A stretch of 64,000 nt of DNA from Acidobacteriota bacterium (GTDB lineage: Bacteria > Acidobacteriota > Thermoanaerobaculia > Gp7-AA8), in NCBI GenBank assembly GCA_019244185.1, contig JAFATB010000002.1:62001-126000 (forward strand), read 5' to 3'. A program made the position numbers and the translations under genes. The notes beneath the pieces are model-generated. The model worked only from the letters and a program-made list of their open reading frames with translations. It searched no databases and had not been told where the DNA came from. Below are positions 26,546 to 35,734 of the stretch, one piece after another (the first letter of the stretch is position 1; each line of letters starts with the position of its first letter).

Positions 26546-27432
26546 TCCACAGCATGACCGGTTTCGGCCGCGCCGCGGGCGCGCTCTCGCCACGCTACTT
26601 CGCGACGGTGACGGCCAAGAGCGTCAACCATCGCTATCTCGAAGTCTCGGTGCGCCTGCCCGAGTATCTGTGGGATCTCGAGTCGGCGTTGCGCGCCGCG
26701 GCCTCCGAGGCGTTCTCGCGCGGCAAGCTCGACCTCAGCATCCGCGTGCAGCGCACGCAGCAGCCCGACTACAACGTGCGCATCAACGCGCAGATCGCGA
26801 ACACCGTGATCCCGCAGCTGCGCTCGATCGCCGAGGAACTGGGACTCGGCTCGTCGCTGACGGGTTCCGATCTCATGCGCGTGCCCGATCTGCTGCAGGT
26901 CGAAGCGCTCGATGCCGAGGTCACCGATGACGAGCGCGAAGCGCTCGTGCGCCTCGCGCGTGAGGCGTTCGCGCAGATGACGGCCATGCGCGCGCGCGAA
27001 GGCGAAACGTTGCGCGGCGACATCACCGCGCGCCTCGGCGCGATGCGCACGCTCTCCGCGCAGCTCTCCGCGCATCGCGATGACGTGCGCGCGGAACTGC
27101 TCGCGTCGTATCAGCAGCGCGTTCACGAGATCGCCGGCGCCGCGGGCGTCGAGGTGCCGCAGGAGCGCATCGCCCAGGAAGTGGTGATGATGGTTGAGAA
27201 GGGCGACATCGCCGAAGAGCTCACGCGTCTCGCGCATCACATCGAACAGAGCGAGAAGCTCGTCGATGCACGCGAGGCCGCGGGCAAGAAGCTCGACTTC
27301 ATCTCGCAGGAGATGATCCGCGAGATCAACACCATGGGCTCGAAGTCGCGCTCGGCGGCCATCCGAACGCTGGTTGTAGAATTGAAGACGGAGGTCGAGC
27401 GCATCCGCGAGCAGGTCCAGAATGTCGAGTAA
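26542..27432 (+). CDS. YicC/YloC family endoribonuclease
   Basis: 296 residues. The N-terminus MIHSMTGFGRAAG and TAKSVNHRYLEVSVRLPE are diagnostic, as is the C-terminal domain with KKLDFISQEMIREINTMGSKS. The family acts on RNA in E. coli and B. subtilis. The ATG overlaps the acyltransferase stop (ATGA), which supports the shifted frame of that gene. gmk begins inside its last codons, matching the common yicC-gmk-rpoZ arrangement. Confidence 0.93.
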   Translation: MIHSMTGFGRAAGALSPRYFATVTAKSVNHRYLEVSVRLPEYLWDLESALRAAASEAFSRGKLDLSIRVQRTQQPDYNVRINAQIANTVIPQLRSIAEELGLGSSLTGSDLMRVPDLLQVEALDAEVTDDEREALVRLAREAFAQMTAMRAREGETLRGDITARLGAMRTLSAQLSAHRDDVRAELLASYQQRVHEIAGAAGVEVPQERIAQEVVMMVEKGDIAEELTRLAHHIEQSEKLVDAREAAGKKLDFISQEMIREINTMGSKSRSAAIRTLVVELKTEVERIREQVQNVE

Positions 27433-28108
27433 TTTCCATCCGGACGGGACGTTGTTCATCGTCTCGGGGCCGTCCGGCGCGGGCAAGACCACTCTCATCA
27501 ACGCGGTGCGCGAACGGCTGTCCGCCGTCAAGATCGAGCTCTATTTCTCCGTCTCGCACACGACGCGCAAGCCGCGCGCGGGCGAGCACGACGGCATCAA
27601 CTATCACTACGTCTCGGCCGACACCTTTCGCGACATGGTTGCGCGCGGGGAATTTCTCGAATGGGCCCACGTTCATGCCCACGACTACGGAACCTCGAAA
27701 GCCGAGGTCGTGGGCCGTCTGCTCGACGGCCAGGATGTGATCCTTGACATCGATTACCAGGGCGCGAAGCAGATCGCGGAGGACACGGACCTCGAGTCGC
27801 GGTCGCTGAGCGTCTTCATTTTCCCGCCGTCGCTGGACGTGCTCGAACAGCGGCTGCACTCGCGCGGTCTCAACAGCAACGACGAGATCGACCTGCGGCT
27901 GCGCAAAGCGATCGCCGAGATCGACGAGGGAAAAGGGTTTTACGACTACATCATCATCAACGACGATCTCGAGATCGCCACGGAATGCCTGAAGGCGGCG
28001 ATCATCGCCAAGAAACTGCAGACCAAAACCGCGCTCGATGCGATCCACAAGATGGCCGAGCGATTCAAAGAGGAGGATCGCAATGGAAGGACTGCCCGAG
28101 GGAATTGA
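27422..28108 (+). CDS. gmk: Guanylate kinase
   Basis: Converts GMP to GDP. 228 residues: P-loop IVSGPSGAGKTTLINAV, GMP-binding SVSHTTRKPRAGEHDGINYHYV, FLEWAHVHAHDYGTSKAEV and ILDIDYQGAKQI. The C-terminal tail beyond the kinase domain is a little long and overlaps the first 26 nt of rpoZ. It overlaps yicC by 11 nt at its start. Confidence 0.95.
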   Translation: MSSNFHPDGTLFIVSGPSGAGKTTLINAVRERLSAVKIELYFSVSHTTRKPRAGEHDGINYHYVSADTFRDMVARGEFLEWAHVHAHDYGTSKAEVVGRLLDGQDVILDIDYQGAKQIAEDTDLESRSLSVFIFPPSLDVLEQRLHSRGLNSNDEIDLRLRKAIAEIDEGKGFYDYIIINDDLEIATECLKAAIIAKKLQTKTALDAIHKMAERFKEEDRNGRTARGN

Positions 28109-28298
28109 CAGCAAGTTCCGCTACGTGCTGCTGGTCTCGAAGCGCGCCGAACAGCTCATTCAGGGTGCGCAGCCGCGCACGAAGAGCCGTCACGCAAAGC
28201 CGACGCGCGTGGCCATGGAAGAAGTGGAGCGCAACCAGGTCAAGTGGCAGATGACGCCGCCGACCGAAGAGACCACCGCGCTGGAGACGAACGAGTAG
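28083..28298 (+). CDS. rpoZ: RNA polymerase omega subunit
   Basis: 71 residues: GIDSKFRYVLLVSKRAEQLIQG contains the conserved RxxLVxxxAxRAxQL-type core, here RYVLLVSKRAEQL, followed by TRVAMEEV. Omega assists beta-prime folding and forms part of the ppGpp site in proteobacteria. It starts inside gmk (26-nt overlap) with GAGGA about 7 nt before the ATG. The Pro/Thr/Glu C-terminal end is variable, as usual. Confidence 0.9.
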   Translation: MEGLPEGIDSKFRYVLLVSKRAEQLIQGAQPRTKSRHAKPTRVAMEEVERNQVKWQMTPPTEETTALETNE

Positions 28299-28316
28299 CG
28301 AATCGTTCGTAGCCGT

Positions 28317-29504
28317 ATGAACATCGTTCTCGGCGTCTCGGGCGGCATCGCCGCCTACAAGGCTCCCGAGCTGGTGCGCCGGCTCCGCGATGCGGGTGCT
28401 GACGTCCGCGTGATCCTGACGCCGAATGCGGCGCGTTTCGTTTCGCCGCTCTCTCTCGCCGCGGTCTCGAACCACGGCGTCATCGTCGAACAATGGGGCG
28501 ACGCCGGACACGGCGGCGTCGACCACATCGAGCTCGCGCGATGGGCCGAGCTCCTCTTCATCGCGCCGGCCACCGCGAACGTCATCGCCAAGCTGACCGC
28601 CGGCATCGCCGACGACGCGCTCACGACGTACGCGCTCGCGCATCGCGCGGAGCTCGTCATCGCGCCGGCGATGAACACGTTCATGCTCGCGCATCCCACC
28701 GTGCAGCAGAACATCGAGACGCTGCGCGCGCGCGGCGCCGGCATCATCGAGCCGGTCAACGGTCTGCTCGCGTGCGGCGAGGAAGGCGCGGGGAAGATGC
28801 CCGACGTGCCGCTGCTCGTCGAGCACATCCGCGGGCACTTTGCCTCGCGCGATCTCGACGGGAAGTCCGTGCTCGTCACCGCCGGACCGACGCGCGAGCC
28901 GCTCGATCCGGTGCGCTATCTCTCGAACCGCTCGTCGGGAAAGATGGGCTACGCGCTCGCGGAAGCGGCGCGCCGCCGCGGCGCGAACGTGACGCTCGTG
29001 ACCGGCCCGACCGCGTTGCCCGCGCCCGCCGGCGTCGCGCTGACGCGCGTCACGACCGCGGCTGAGATGCACGCCGCGGTGCTCGCCGCCGCGCCGCATC
29101 ATCAGATCGTGATCAAGGCCGCCGCCGTCGCCGACTTCGCCGCCGCGAACGTCGCCGATCAGAAGATCAAGAAGAGCGAGTCGAGCGACGAGCTGACGCT
29201 GCGGCTGGTGAAGAATCCCGACATCCTCGCCGACGTCGCGCGCGTCTCGCCGCGGCCGTTCATCGTCGCCTTCGCCGCCGAAACCGAAGCGGTCGAAGAG
29301 CAGGCGAGGGCGAAGCTGCAGCGCAAGGGCGCCGACCTCATCGTTGCGAACGACGTCGCGGACCGCACCATCGGCTTCGACTCCGATCAGAACGAAGCCC
29401 TGGTCATCGCGAAGGACGGCGAGGTCACGCGGCTCGCGAAAGCGGGGAAGCTGGCCATCGCCAATCGCGTGCTCGATATCGTCGTCGGCCGACTTGCCCG
29501 ATAA
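28317..29504 (+). CDS. coaBC: Bifunctional phosphopantothenoylcysteine decarboxylase / phosphopantothenate-cysteine ligase
   Basis: Catalyses two successive steps of coenzyme A synthesis. 395 residues. CoaC half: LGVSGGIAAYKAPELVRRL, the His in DHIELARWAELLFIAPATAN, PAMNTFML, and the active Cys in GLLACGEEGAGKMPDV. CoaB half: VLVTAGPTREPLDPVRYLSN, RSSGKMGYALAEAA, and the Lys-rich VADQKIKKSES. It lies 18 nt after rpoZ; the gap carries a short CGAATCGTTCG palindrome. Confidence 0.95.
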   Translation: MNIVLGVSGGIAAYKAPELVRRLRDAGADVRVILTPNAARFVSPLSLAAVSNHGVIVEQWGDAGHGGVDHIELARWAELLFIAPATANVIAKLTAGIADDALTTYALAHRAELVIAPAMNTFMLAHPTVQQNIETLRARGAGIIEPVNGLLACGEEGAGKMPDVPLLVEHIRGHFASRDLDGKSVLVTAGPTREPLDPVRYLSNRSSGKMGYALAEAARRRGANVTLVTGPTALPAPAGVALTRVTTAAEMHAAVLAAAPHHQIVIKAAAVADFAAANVADQKIKKSESSDELTLRLVKNPDILADVARVSPRPFIVAFAAETEAVEEQARAKLQRKGADLIVANDVADRTIGFDSDQNEALVIAKDGEVTRLAKAGKLAIANRVLDIVVGRLAR

Positions 29505-29514
29505 TCGTTCCCGC

Positions 29515-30186
29515 ATGACGGACGACGTCCTTTCCGAGCTCGCACTGCTCCGCGACCTCGGCTACACGCATCTCGATCTCCGTGTTTCCGTGCCGCTGCC
29601 GGCCGTCGTCGAAACGGCCGAAGCGGTCGACGAAGACCCGTGGATCGCGCTCAGCGCCGCCGCGCACGAATGCACGCGCTGCCGCCTCGCCGGCACGCGC
29701 ACGAACGTCGTCTTCGGGGTCGGCAACCGCAACGCGGACCTCATGTTCGTCGGCGAGGCACCCGGCCGCGATGAAGATCTCAAGGGCGAGCCGTTCGTCG
29801 GTCGCGCGGGGCAGCTCCTCACCGACATCATCAAGGCCATGAAGCTCACGCGCGACGACGTCTACATCGCAAACGTGATCAAGTGCCGGCCGCCCGAGAA
29901 CCGCAACCCCGAGCCCGACGAGCTCGACGCCTGCCGTCCGTACATTCGTCAACAGGTTGACCTCATCCGCCCGAAGGTCATCGTGGCCCTCGGCCGCTTC
30001 GGCCTGCAGAGCCTCACCGGCAAGTCGTACGGCATCACCGCCGTGCGCGGGCAGTGGCTCGAGTACAACGGCATCAAGCTCATGCCGACCTACCATCCCG
30101 CGTACCTGCTCCGCAATCCGGCGGGGAAGAAGGACGTGTGGCTGGACATGAAGAAGGTGATGGCGGAGCTGGGGATCGCGGTGTAG
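29515..30186 (+). CDS. Uracil-DNA glycosylase, type 4 (Fe-S)
   Basis: Removes uracil from DNA. 223 residues. The four cluster cysteines are present in ECTRCRLAG (two), [11 protein letters not shown] and DACRPYI. The active motif is [11 protein letters not shown] and the C-terminal loop is [13 protein letters not shown], characteristic of family 4. The N-terminal 50 residues are extra compared with the shortest thermophile enzymes. The start is the ATG 10 nt after coaBC. Its stop overlaps the GTG start of priA. Confidence 0.93.
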   Translation: MTDDVLSELALLRDLGYTHLDLRVSVPLPAVVETAEAVDEDPWIALSAAAHECTRCRLAGTRTNVVFGVGNRNADLMFVGEAPGRDEDLKGEPFVGRAGQLLTDIIKAMKLTRDDVYIANVIKCRPPENRNPEPDELDACRPYIRQQVDLIRPKVIVALGRFGLQSLTGKSYGITAVRGQWLEYNGIKLMPTYHPAYLLRNPAGKKDVWLDMKKVMAELGIAV

Positions 30187-32624
30187 TGCCCGGCGTCGCA
30201 CGCTATGCGCAGGTCGCGATTCCCGTCGCCGTCCACGACACGTTCACCTACGGCGTGCCCGATGCGCTCCGCGACGGCGTACGCCTCGGCGCGCGCGTGG
30301 AAGTGCCGTTCGGCGCGAAGCTGACGACGGGGTTCGTCGTCGGTCTGCTCGACGAAGTTCCCGCCGCTGCCGCGTCGGCGAAGCTGCGTCCGATCCGCGC
30401 GGTGCTCGACGAAGAAGAACCGGCGCTGATCCCCGAGATCATCGATCTCTGCCGCTGGGCCGCGGAATACTACATCGCGCCGCTCGGCGACATGCTGCGC
30501 GTCGCGCTTCCCGCGAACATGGCCGCGCGCGGACGACGGCAGGCGACGCTCGTCGCGACGCCGGAGATGATCGTCACCGCGCGCGACGCGAAGCAGATCC
30601 TGAAGACCGATCTGCCGCTGCTCGACGAGCTCGCGAAACGTCCGCTGCCGCTCGCGCAGATCTTCGAAGAGTTGCGCGTGCCGCGCACCGCGGTCGAGCG
30701 TCTGCGCGACGCCGGCATCATCACCGTCGGCGATCGGCTGCGCGATGCGGAAGGCGTCCGCTACGACCGCTTCGTCGTGCTCGACACCGCGCCGGAGACC
30801 TTGACGCCGAAGCAGCGCATCGCGGTCGACCTGCTGCAGGCGCGCGGCGGCGAGCTTTCCGTGCGCGCGCTCGAACACGCGGGCGTGAGCGCGGCGGTGC
30901 TCTCCGCCCTCGCGAAGAAGGAGATCGTGCGCATCGAACGGCGCGCGCGCCGGCACACGCTCGACGCGTTTCTCGCGGGACTCGAAGGCGTCGAAGCGGG
31001 CGAGATCCGGCATTCCGAGGAACAACAGGCGGCGATCGATCGCGTGCGCTCGTCGCTCGGCACGTTCGCGCCGTTCCTGCTCGAAGGTGTCACCGGCAGC
31101 GGGAAAACCGAGGTTTACATCGAGTTGATGCGAGACGTCGTGAAGCGGGGAGAGCAGGCGTTGCTGCTCGTGCCGGAGATCTCGCTCACGCCGGTGTTCG
31201 CATCGCGGCTGAAAGAACGCTTCGGCGAGCGCATCGCCATCCTGCACAGCAATCTCTCCGCGAGCGAGCGGTACGACCAATGGTGGCGCGCGCGCCGCGG
31301 GGAAGTCGACGTCGCGATCGGCCCGCGCTCAGCGCTCTTCACGCCGTTCCAGCGCCTCGGCCTCATCGTCGTCGACGAGGAAGGGGACGGCGCGTACAAG
31401 CAGGAAGAGTCGCCGCGCTACAACGCGCGCGATCTCGCCGTCGTGCGCGCGCAGTTCCGCAAGATCCCGGTCGTTCTCGGCTCCGCGACGCCGTCGCTCG
31501 AATCGCGCGAGAACGCCGCGCGCGGCAAGTACGAACTGCTCCTGATGCGCAAGCGCGTCGAGGCGCGGCCGCTACCGGACGTGGAAATCGTTGACTTGCG
31601 GCACGAGCGCGCGGAGAAGGAAGACAAAGGCTTCGTCATCTTCGGCGTGCCGACGAAAGAGACCATGCGCGCGACGTTCGACGCCGGCGAGCAGGTGATC
31701 GTCCTCATCAATCGCCGCGGCTACGCGCCGTATCTGCTCTGCCGCGAATGCGGCCACGAGTTCCGCTGCCGCGACTGCAGTGTGACGCTGACGGTACATC
31801 GCCGCCAGAACCTGCTCATCTGCCACTACTGCGGTCTGCGCAAGCCGATCCCGAAGGCGTGTCCGCTCTGCAACGGCGAGGTGCTGCAGCCGATCGGCTT
31901 CGGCACCGAGAAAGTGGAAGAGCGCTTTCACCGCGATTTTCCGGATGTTTCGGTCGAGGTGCTCGACCGCGACTCGACGCGGAAGAAGGGCTCGCTCGTG
32001 GCGATCCTCGATCGCTTCCGCCGCGGCGACACGCGCGCATTGATCGGCACGCAGATGCTCAGCAAGGGACATCACTTCCCGAACGTGACGCTCACCGCGG
32101 TGCTCAACGCCGACTCGATCCTCGGCTATCCCGACTTCCGTTCCGCGGAGAAGACGTTCTATCTGCTGACGCAGGTCGCGGGTCGCGCGGGACGCGGCGA
32201 GCTGCGCGGCAAGGTGCTGATCCAGACCGCGTTTCCGCAGCACTACGCGATCCAGCACGCGCTGCGGCACGACTACGAGGCGTTCTACGAATCGGAGATC
32301 CAGTTCCGCAAGACGTTTCACTATCCGCCGGTGACGTCGATGATCGCGATCCTCCTGCGAGGGGAGAACGTCGGCGACGTCGATCGCGCGGCGCGCGAAT
32401 GCGGGCGCATGCTCGAAGAGGCGGTCGAGCCGCTCGCGGGGACGCGGCTGCAGGGTCCCGCGCCGGCGCCGCTCGCGCGCATCAAAGGCGTGTGGCGCTA
32501 CCAGATTCTGCTGCGCTCACCGCAACGCGTCGCGTTGCGACGCGCGGTCGAGGCGGTGATGCTGCCGCGGAAGTGGAAAGGCGTCGACGTCGCCATCGAC
32601 GTCGATCCGCTGAACATCCTTTAG
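30186..32624 (+). CDS. priA: Primosomal protein N' (replication restart helicase)
   Basis: 812 residues. The 3' DNA-binding N-terminal domain opens YAQVAIPVAVHDTFTYGVP; helicase Walker A is EGVTGSGKTEVYIELM; the two zinc sites are CRECGHEFRCRDC and CHYCGLRKPIPKACPLC; the C-terminal motifs are GTQMLSKGHHFPNVTL and QVAGRAGRGELRG. The Walker B box reads VVDEEGDGAYKQEE, with Gly where most PriA proteins have His (DEEH). The GTG start overlaps the UDG stop. Confidence 0.95.
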   Translation: MPGVARYAQVAIPVAVHDTFTYGVPDALRDGVRLGARVEVPFGAKLTTGFVVGLLDEVPAAAASAKLRPIRAVLDEEEPALIPEIIDLCRWAAEYYIAPLGDMLRVALPANMAARGRRQATLVATPEMIVTARDAKQILKTDLPLLDELAKRPLPLAQIFEELRVPRTAVERLRDAGIITVGDRLRDAEGVRYDRFVVLDTAPETLTPKQRIAVDLLQARGGELSVRALEHAGVSAAVLSALAKKEIVRIERRARRHTLDAFLAGLEGVEAGEIRHSEEQQAAIDRVRSSLGTFAPFLLEGVTGSGKTEVYIELMRDVVKRGEQALLLVPEISLTPVFASRLKERFGERIAILHSNLSASERYDQWWRARRGEVDVAIGPRSALFTPFQRLGLIVVDEEGDGAYKQEESPRYNARDLAVVRAQFRKIPVVLGSATPSLESRENAARGKYELLLMRKRVEARPLPDVEIVDLRHERAEKEDKGFVIFGVPTKETMRATFDAGEQVIVLINRRGYAPYLLCRECGHEFRCRDCSVTLTVHRRQNLLICHYCGLRKPIPKACPLCNGEVLQPIGFGTEKVEERFHRDFPDVSVEVLDRDSTRKKGSLVAILDRFRRGDTRALIGTQMLSKGHHFPNVTLTAVLNADSILGYPDFRSAEKTFYLLTQVAGRAGRGELRGKVLIQTAFPQHYAIQHALRHDYEAFYESEIQFRKTFHYPPVTSMIAILLRGENVGDVDRAARECGRMLEEAVEPLAGTRLQGPAPAPLARIKGVWRYQILLRSPQRVALRRAVEAVMLPRKWKGVDVAIDVDPLNIL

Positions 32625-32659
32625 CGTTTCCGCGCGTCCAAGCAGAAAGGAGGCGGCTC

Positions 32660-33163
32660 ATGCATCTCGTTCTCGCCCTTCTGTTCGCGACCGCGGCCGA
32701 CAAGCTCCTCGTCAATCCGCGCATCGATATGGACGCGTATCTCCGCGCCGCGAAAGCGGCGGCCGCCGATCGCGTCACGCACCGCGTGTCCGAAGACGAC
32801 TTCCTGAAGATGGCCGCGGAGCCGGGCACGATCGTGCTCGACGCGCGGAGCCGCGCGCTGTTCGACCGGTTGCACATCAAAGGCGCGGTCAACCTGAGCT
32901 TCCCCGACATCGGCTACGCCTCGCTCGCCGAGACGATCCCCGACAAGAACACGCGCATCCTCATCTACTGCAACAACAACTTCGAGAACGACATCAAGGC
33001 GTTCCCGCTCAAGTCCGCGAACGCGTCGCTGAATCTCTCCACCTACATCGCGCTCTACAGCTACGGCTATCGCAACGTCTACGAGCTCGGTCCGCTGCTC
33101 GATGTGAACAATTCGAAACTGTCGTTCGAGGGCAGCGAACGGCCGCACGAAGGCGCGCAGTAA
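32660..33163 (+). CDS. Secreted rhodanese-like domain protein
   Basis: 167 residues with a short, hydrophobic signal-like N-terminus (MHLVLALLFATAAD). The rhodanese fold is visible: FLKMAAEPGTIVLDARSRALF, HIKGAVNLSFPDI, and the active loop ILIYCNNNF, in which the catalytic Cys is present. The strong AAGGAGG ribosome-binding site 6 nt before the ATG fixes the start. Periplasmic sulfurtransferase or phosphatase-like role is inference. It lies between priA and an unrelated secreted protein. Confidence 0.78.
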   Translation: MHLVLALLFATAADKLLVNPRIDMDAYLRAAKAAAADRVTHRVSEDDFLKMAAEPGTIVLDARSRALFDRLHIKGAVNLSFPDIGYASLAETIPDKNTRILIYCNNNFENDIKAFPLKSANASLNLSTYIALYSYGYRNVYELGPLLDVNNSKLSFEGSERPHEGAQ

Positions 33164-33172
33164 CATGCGTGC

Positions 33173-34447
33173 ATGCTCGCTGCGATTCTGGTCGTCTCAC
33201 GTCTCCTCGGACTGATCTCCGGCCAACATCCGCTGCCGCTGCAAGTCGCTCCCGAGGTTCGCAAGATCGAGATTCTGCGCGACGGCAAAGTCGTCGAGAC
33301 GCTGAACGGCGAGCCGTGGAACGCGACCATCGACCTCGGCACCGAGCTCGAGCCGCAGGAACTGACGGTCGTCGCGTACGACGAGAAAGGCAACGAGCTC
33401 GCGCGCGACACGCAGAACGTCAACCTGCCGCGCCCGCCCGCGGAGGCGTTCATCGATCTCGACAAGAGCGGCTCGCGGATGAAGGCGACGGTGCGCTGGC
33501 AGCACATCAACGGCGAGAAGCCGATGTATCTCGCGCTGCGCCTCGACGGAAAGAAGATCTCGAAGGGCGACACGACCGTGACGCTGCCGAGTATCGACAT
33601 GAACGCGATGCACGTGCTCGACGCGGAGATTGGATTCCCCGGCGACGTCGTGGCGAAGAAGGAGCTCGTGTTCGGCGGTCTGTACGCCGACGAGGAGCCG
33701 ACGGAGCTGACCGGCATCATCGCGCGGCAGTCGGGCGAAGGCGCGGCCGATCCGACGAACTGCTTTCACATCGACGGCAAGCCGGTCGACGCGCGCGGCA
33801 TCGAGAAAGGCGAGGCGCTGGTCATCGTCGTGCGCGGCAGCGGCTTCGTGAACACGCGCAAGGCGCTGGCCGTGCCGCGGAAGCTGCAGGATGCGACGCC
33901 GGCGAGCGATTTCGATCTCGCAGACGCGAAGATGCGTCTCATCTTTCCGACGCCGCGCACGTTCCAGATGGGCAAGAACGAGCCGGTCGTGAACCTCTTC
34001 GACAAGACGCGCCTCTACGACGGCGACCAGGGTCTCTTCTGGCTGCTGACGAACGTCGGCGGTCCGGAGCCCGACTGGCCGCGCATCGCGGACGCGGTCG
34101 CGGTCGCGGGCGTGCAGGCGATGGTCGACGCGCGGCGCCGCGCGGTCGTGGTGCTGCTCGACGAGCCGATCGATCTCAGCCACCACAAAGGCATCGCCGT
34201 GCGGCGCTACCTCGAGCGCATCGGCGTGCCGCTGTACGTCTGGTCGCTGCGCGGCACGACGCCCGCGCTCGCCAGCGACTGGGGCACGGTCACGGACGTC
34301 TCGTCGTACGACAAGCTGCGCGCCGCGACGCGCGAGCTGCGCGACGATCTCGACCGCCAGCGCGTGGTGTGGCTGCGCACCGGGCCGCTCGAAGCGCTGC
34401 GCGCGGAAGCGAAGGGCTGCGCGCTGCAGCCGATCGTGCATCCGTAA
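33173..34447 (+). CDS. Secreted protein of unknown function
   Basis: 424 residues. N-terminal hydrophobic stretch MLAAILVVSRLLGLISG could be a signal sequence. A beta-rich first part (RKIEILRDGKVVETLNGEPW, TVVAYDEKGNELARDTQNV) looks like an Ig-like domain, as seen before von Willebrand factor A domains in acidobacterial secreted proteins. The C-terminal part (AVVVLLDEPIDLSHHKGIAVRRYL, YVWSLRGTTPAL) alternates strands and helices but shows no MIDAS motif. I do not recognise a family. It starts 9 nt after the rhodanese gene. Confidence 0.7.
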   Translation: MLAAILVVSRLLGLISGQHPLPLQVAPEVRKIEILRDGKVVETLNGEPWNATIDLGTELEPQELTVVAYDEKGNELARDTQNVNLPRPPAEAFIDLDKSGSRMKATVRWQHINGEKPMYLALRLDGKKISKGDTTVTLPSIDMNAMHVLDAEIGFPGDVVAKKELVFGGLYADEEPTELTGIIARQSGEGAADPTNCFHIDGKPVDARGIEKGEALVIVVRGSGFVNTRKALAVPRKLQDATPASDFDLADAKMRLIFPTPRTFQMGKNEPVVNLFDKTRLYDGDQGLFWLLTNVGGPEPDWPRIADAVAVAGVQAMVDARRRAVVVLLDEPIDLSHHKGIAVRRYLERIGVPLYVWSLRGTTPALASDWGTVTDVSSYDKLRAATRELRDDLDRQRVVWLRTGPLEALRAEAKGCALQPIVHP

Positions 34448-34575
34448 CGCGGCGTTCCGCCGTGATGCGCGCGCCTCGCGTGCAGTTCGTGACGCCGCCG
34501 TGCAGTTCGTGATCCCGCGGGAACGCAGGCGCCGCCGCGCGCGTCTGATGGGATACGAATCGAAAGGAGACGTTC

Positions 34576-35046
34576 ATGAGAAACAAGTTGATGCTTGCCG
34601 CGATCGCCGTCGTCACCCTCGTCGCCGCGCTCGCGTTTGCGATGCCGCAGGAAGGACCTGAACCGGGTGGTCCGGGCGGTCCCGGCGGACGCCACGGCCG
34701 CATGGATTTCGTCGCCGCGTTCGGCGACAAGCTGAACCTCACCGACGCGCAGAAGGCGCAGATCGGCGGCATCCAGAAGGCGAGCCGCGACGCGAACGCG
34801 AAGTTCTTCGAGACTTCGCGCGCCACGATGGACGAATTTCGCGCCGCCCGCGACGCGAATGACACCGCCAAGCTCGACGCGCTCAAGCCAACGCTCGACG
34901 CGCAGCGCGCGCAGATGAAGCAGATCCGCGACGCCGAGATGGCCAAGATCAGCACCGTGCTGACGGCCGATCAGCGCACGCAGCTCGACGCACTGCGCAA
35001 GGAGCGCGAGTCGCACATGCGCGAGCATCGTCCGCACGACGAATAA
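34576..35046 (+). CDS. Spy/CpxP-like periplasmic protein (LTxxQ repeats)
   Basis: 156 residues: a signal peptide (MRNKLMLAAIAVVTLVAALAFA), a Gly/Pro-rich linker, then an all-helical domain with two LTxxQ motifs (LNLTDAQKAQI and TVLTADQRTQLDAL). Spy-like proteins are envelope chaperones or metal-stress sensors. Good ribosome-binding site AAAGGAG before the ATG. An intrinsic terminator follows. Preceded by a 128-nt gap that carries a tandem direct repeat of GTGCAGTTCGTGA (about 34479-34511) and no gene. Confidence 0.8.
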   Translation: MRNKLMLAAIAVVTLVAALAFAMPQEGPEPGGPGGPGGRHGRMDFVAAFGDKLNLTDAQKAQIGGIQKASRDANAKFFETSRATMDEFRAARDANDTAKLDALKPTLDAQRAQMKQIRDAEMAKISTVLTADQRTQLDALRKERESHMREHRPHDE

Positions 35047-35068
35047 GCCGCGCAGGAACGCGAATGAG

Positions 35069-35103
35069 AAAACGGCGGGCGAAGGCCCGCCGTTTTGTTT
35101 TTA
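35069..35103 (+). terminator. Bidirectional intrinsic terminator
   Basis: AAAACGGCGGGC, loop GAAG, GCCCGCCGTTTT followed by GTTTTTA. A 12-bp stem with A and T runs on both flanks. It ends the Spy-like gene (plus) and, read on the minus strand, the 203-residue protein gene whose stop codon is at 35101-35103. Confidence 0.85.
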
Positions 35104-35712
35104 GGCGATCGGCTCGCGGCGCAGCGGCTCGCGCAGTTGCACGAGCCCTTCGTAGAGCCGCTCGTCGATATCCGGCTCGAACGTGCGCACGAGCGGCACG
35201 AGGCGCTGCACGATTTGGATGACCGTCAGCATCGCGGCCCAGAGCGGCTCGGCGTTCGAGCGTTCGAAGGTCTGGAAGGGGAGGCGCTTGCCGAACGTGT
35301 CGGCGTCGACGGCGGAGAGATTGCCGACGGCGTGATTGAGCGACCAGCTGATACGCTGGCCGAGGTCGTTGGGCGGGTGTTGGTTGCGCGAGCGGCGGGC
35401 GACGTCGGCGACGCGGTCGAGGGCGCGGCAGAGCGCGCGGAAAGCGGCCTCCATCTCGGGATGCCGCGGATCGCTCGCGGCGATGTCGCTGTAGACGAGC
35501 CAGAGCGCGTCGATGCGGCGGCGCAGGTCGCCGTCGAGCTTCTGCGCCATCCACGCCGCGGCGGGGATGTGGCGCATGCGCTCGTTGTGCGACCACGTTT
35601 CGAGCAGCGGCTCGTGCGTGTGCGCGAGCCCATGCTCGCCGGAGCCATGTTCAGTGGACACGGGCGTCGTACCGTCCGCGGTCGTCGTTCCGTCAGTTGC
35701 CAGCGTGGTCAT
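35101..35712 (-). CDS. Hypothetical helical protein
   Basis: 203 residues, predicted mostly alpha-helical, soluble, no signal peptide. The N-terminal 25 residues are Thr/Gly/His-rich ([17 protein letters not shown]). The body has a regular charged/hydrophobic pattern ([38 protein letters not shown]). I recognise no family. It is divergent from accA with 21 nt between starts and ends at a shared terminator. Start ATG 35712 gives the only ORF not overlapping accA. Confidence 0.65.
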   Translation of the reverse strand: MTTLATDGTTTADGTTPVSTEHGSGEHGLAHTHEPLLETWSHNERMRHIPAAAWMAQKLDGDLRRRIDALWLVYSDIAASDPRHPEMEAAFRALCRALDRVADVARRSRNQHPPNDLGQRISWSLNHAVGNLSAVDADTFGKRLPFQTFERSNAEPLWAAMLTVIQIVQRLVPLVRTFEPDIDERLYEGLVQLREPLRREPIA

Positions 35713-35734
35713 ATCTTTGTTAGGGTCACCGTCG
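35697..35734 (+). promoter_or_regulatory. Leaderless promoter of accA
   Basis: TTGCCA (35697-35702), 18-nt spacer, TAGGGT (35721-35726), then exactly 7 nt to the GTG at 35734. Initiation would coincide with the start codon. No Shine-Dalgarno sequence precedes the GTG. Confidence 0.5.

Noticed and set aside
34479..34515. Tandem GTGCAGTTCGTGA as an operator or attachment site
   Set aside because: Only two copies with a 22-nt period in a short gap, no integrase or regulator nearby; more likely a small duplication.
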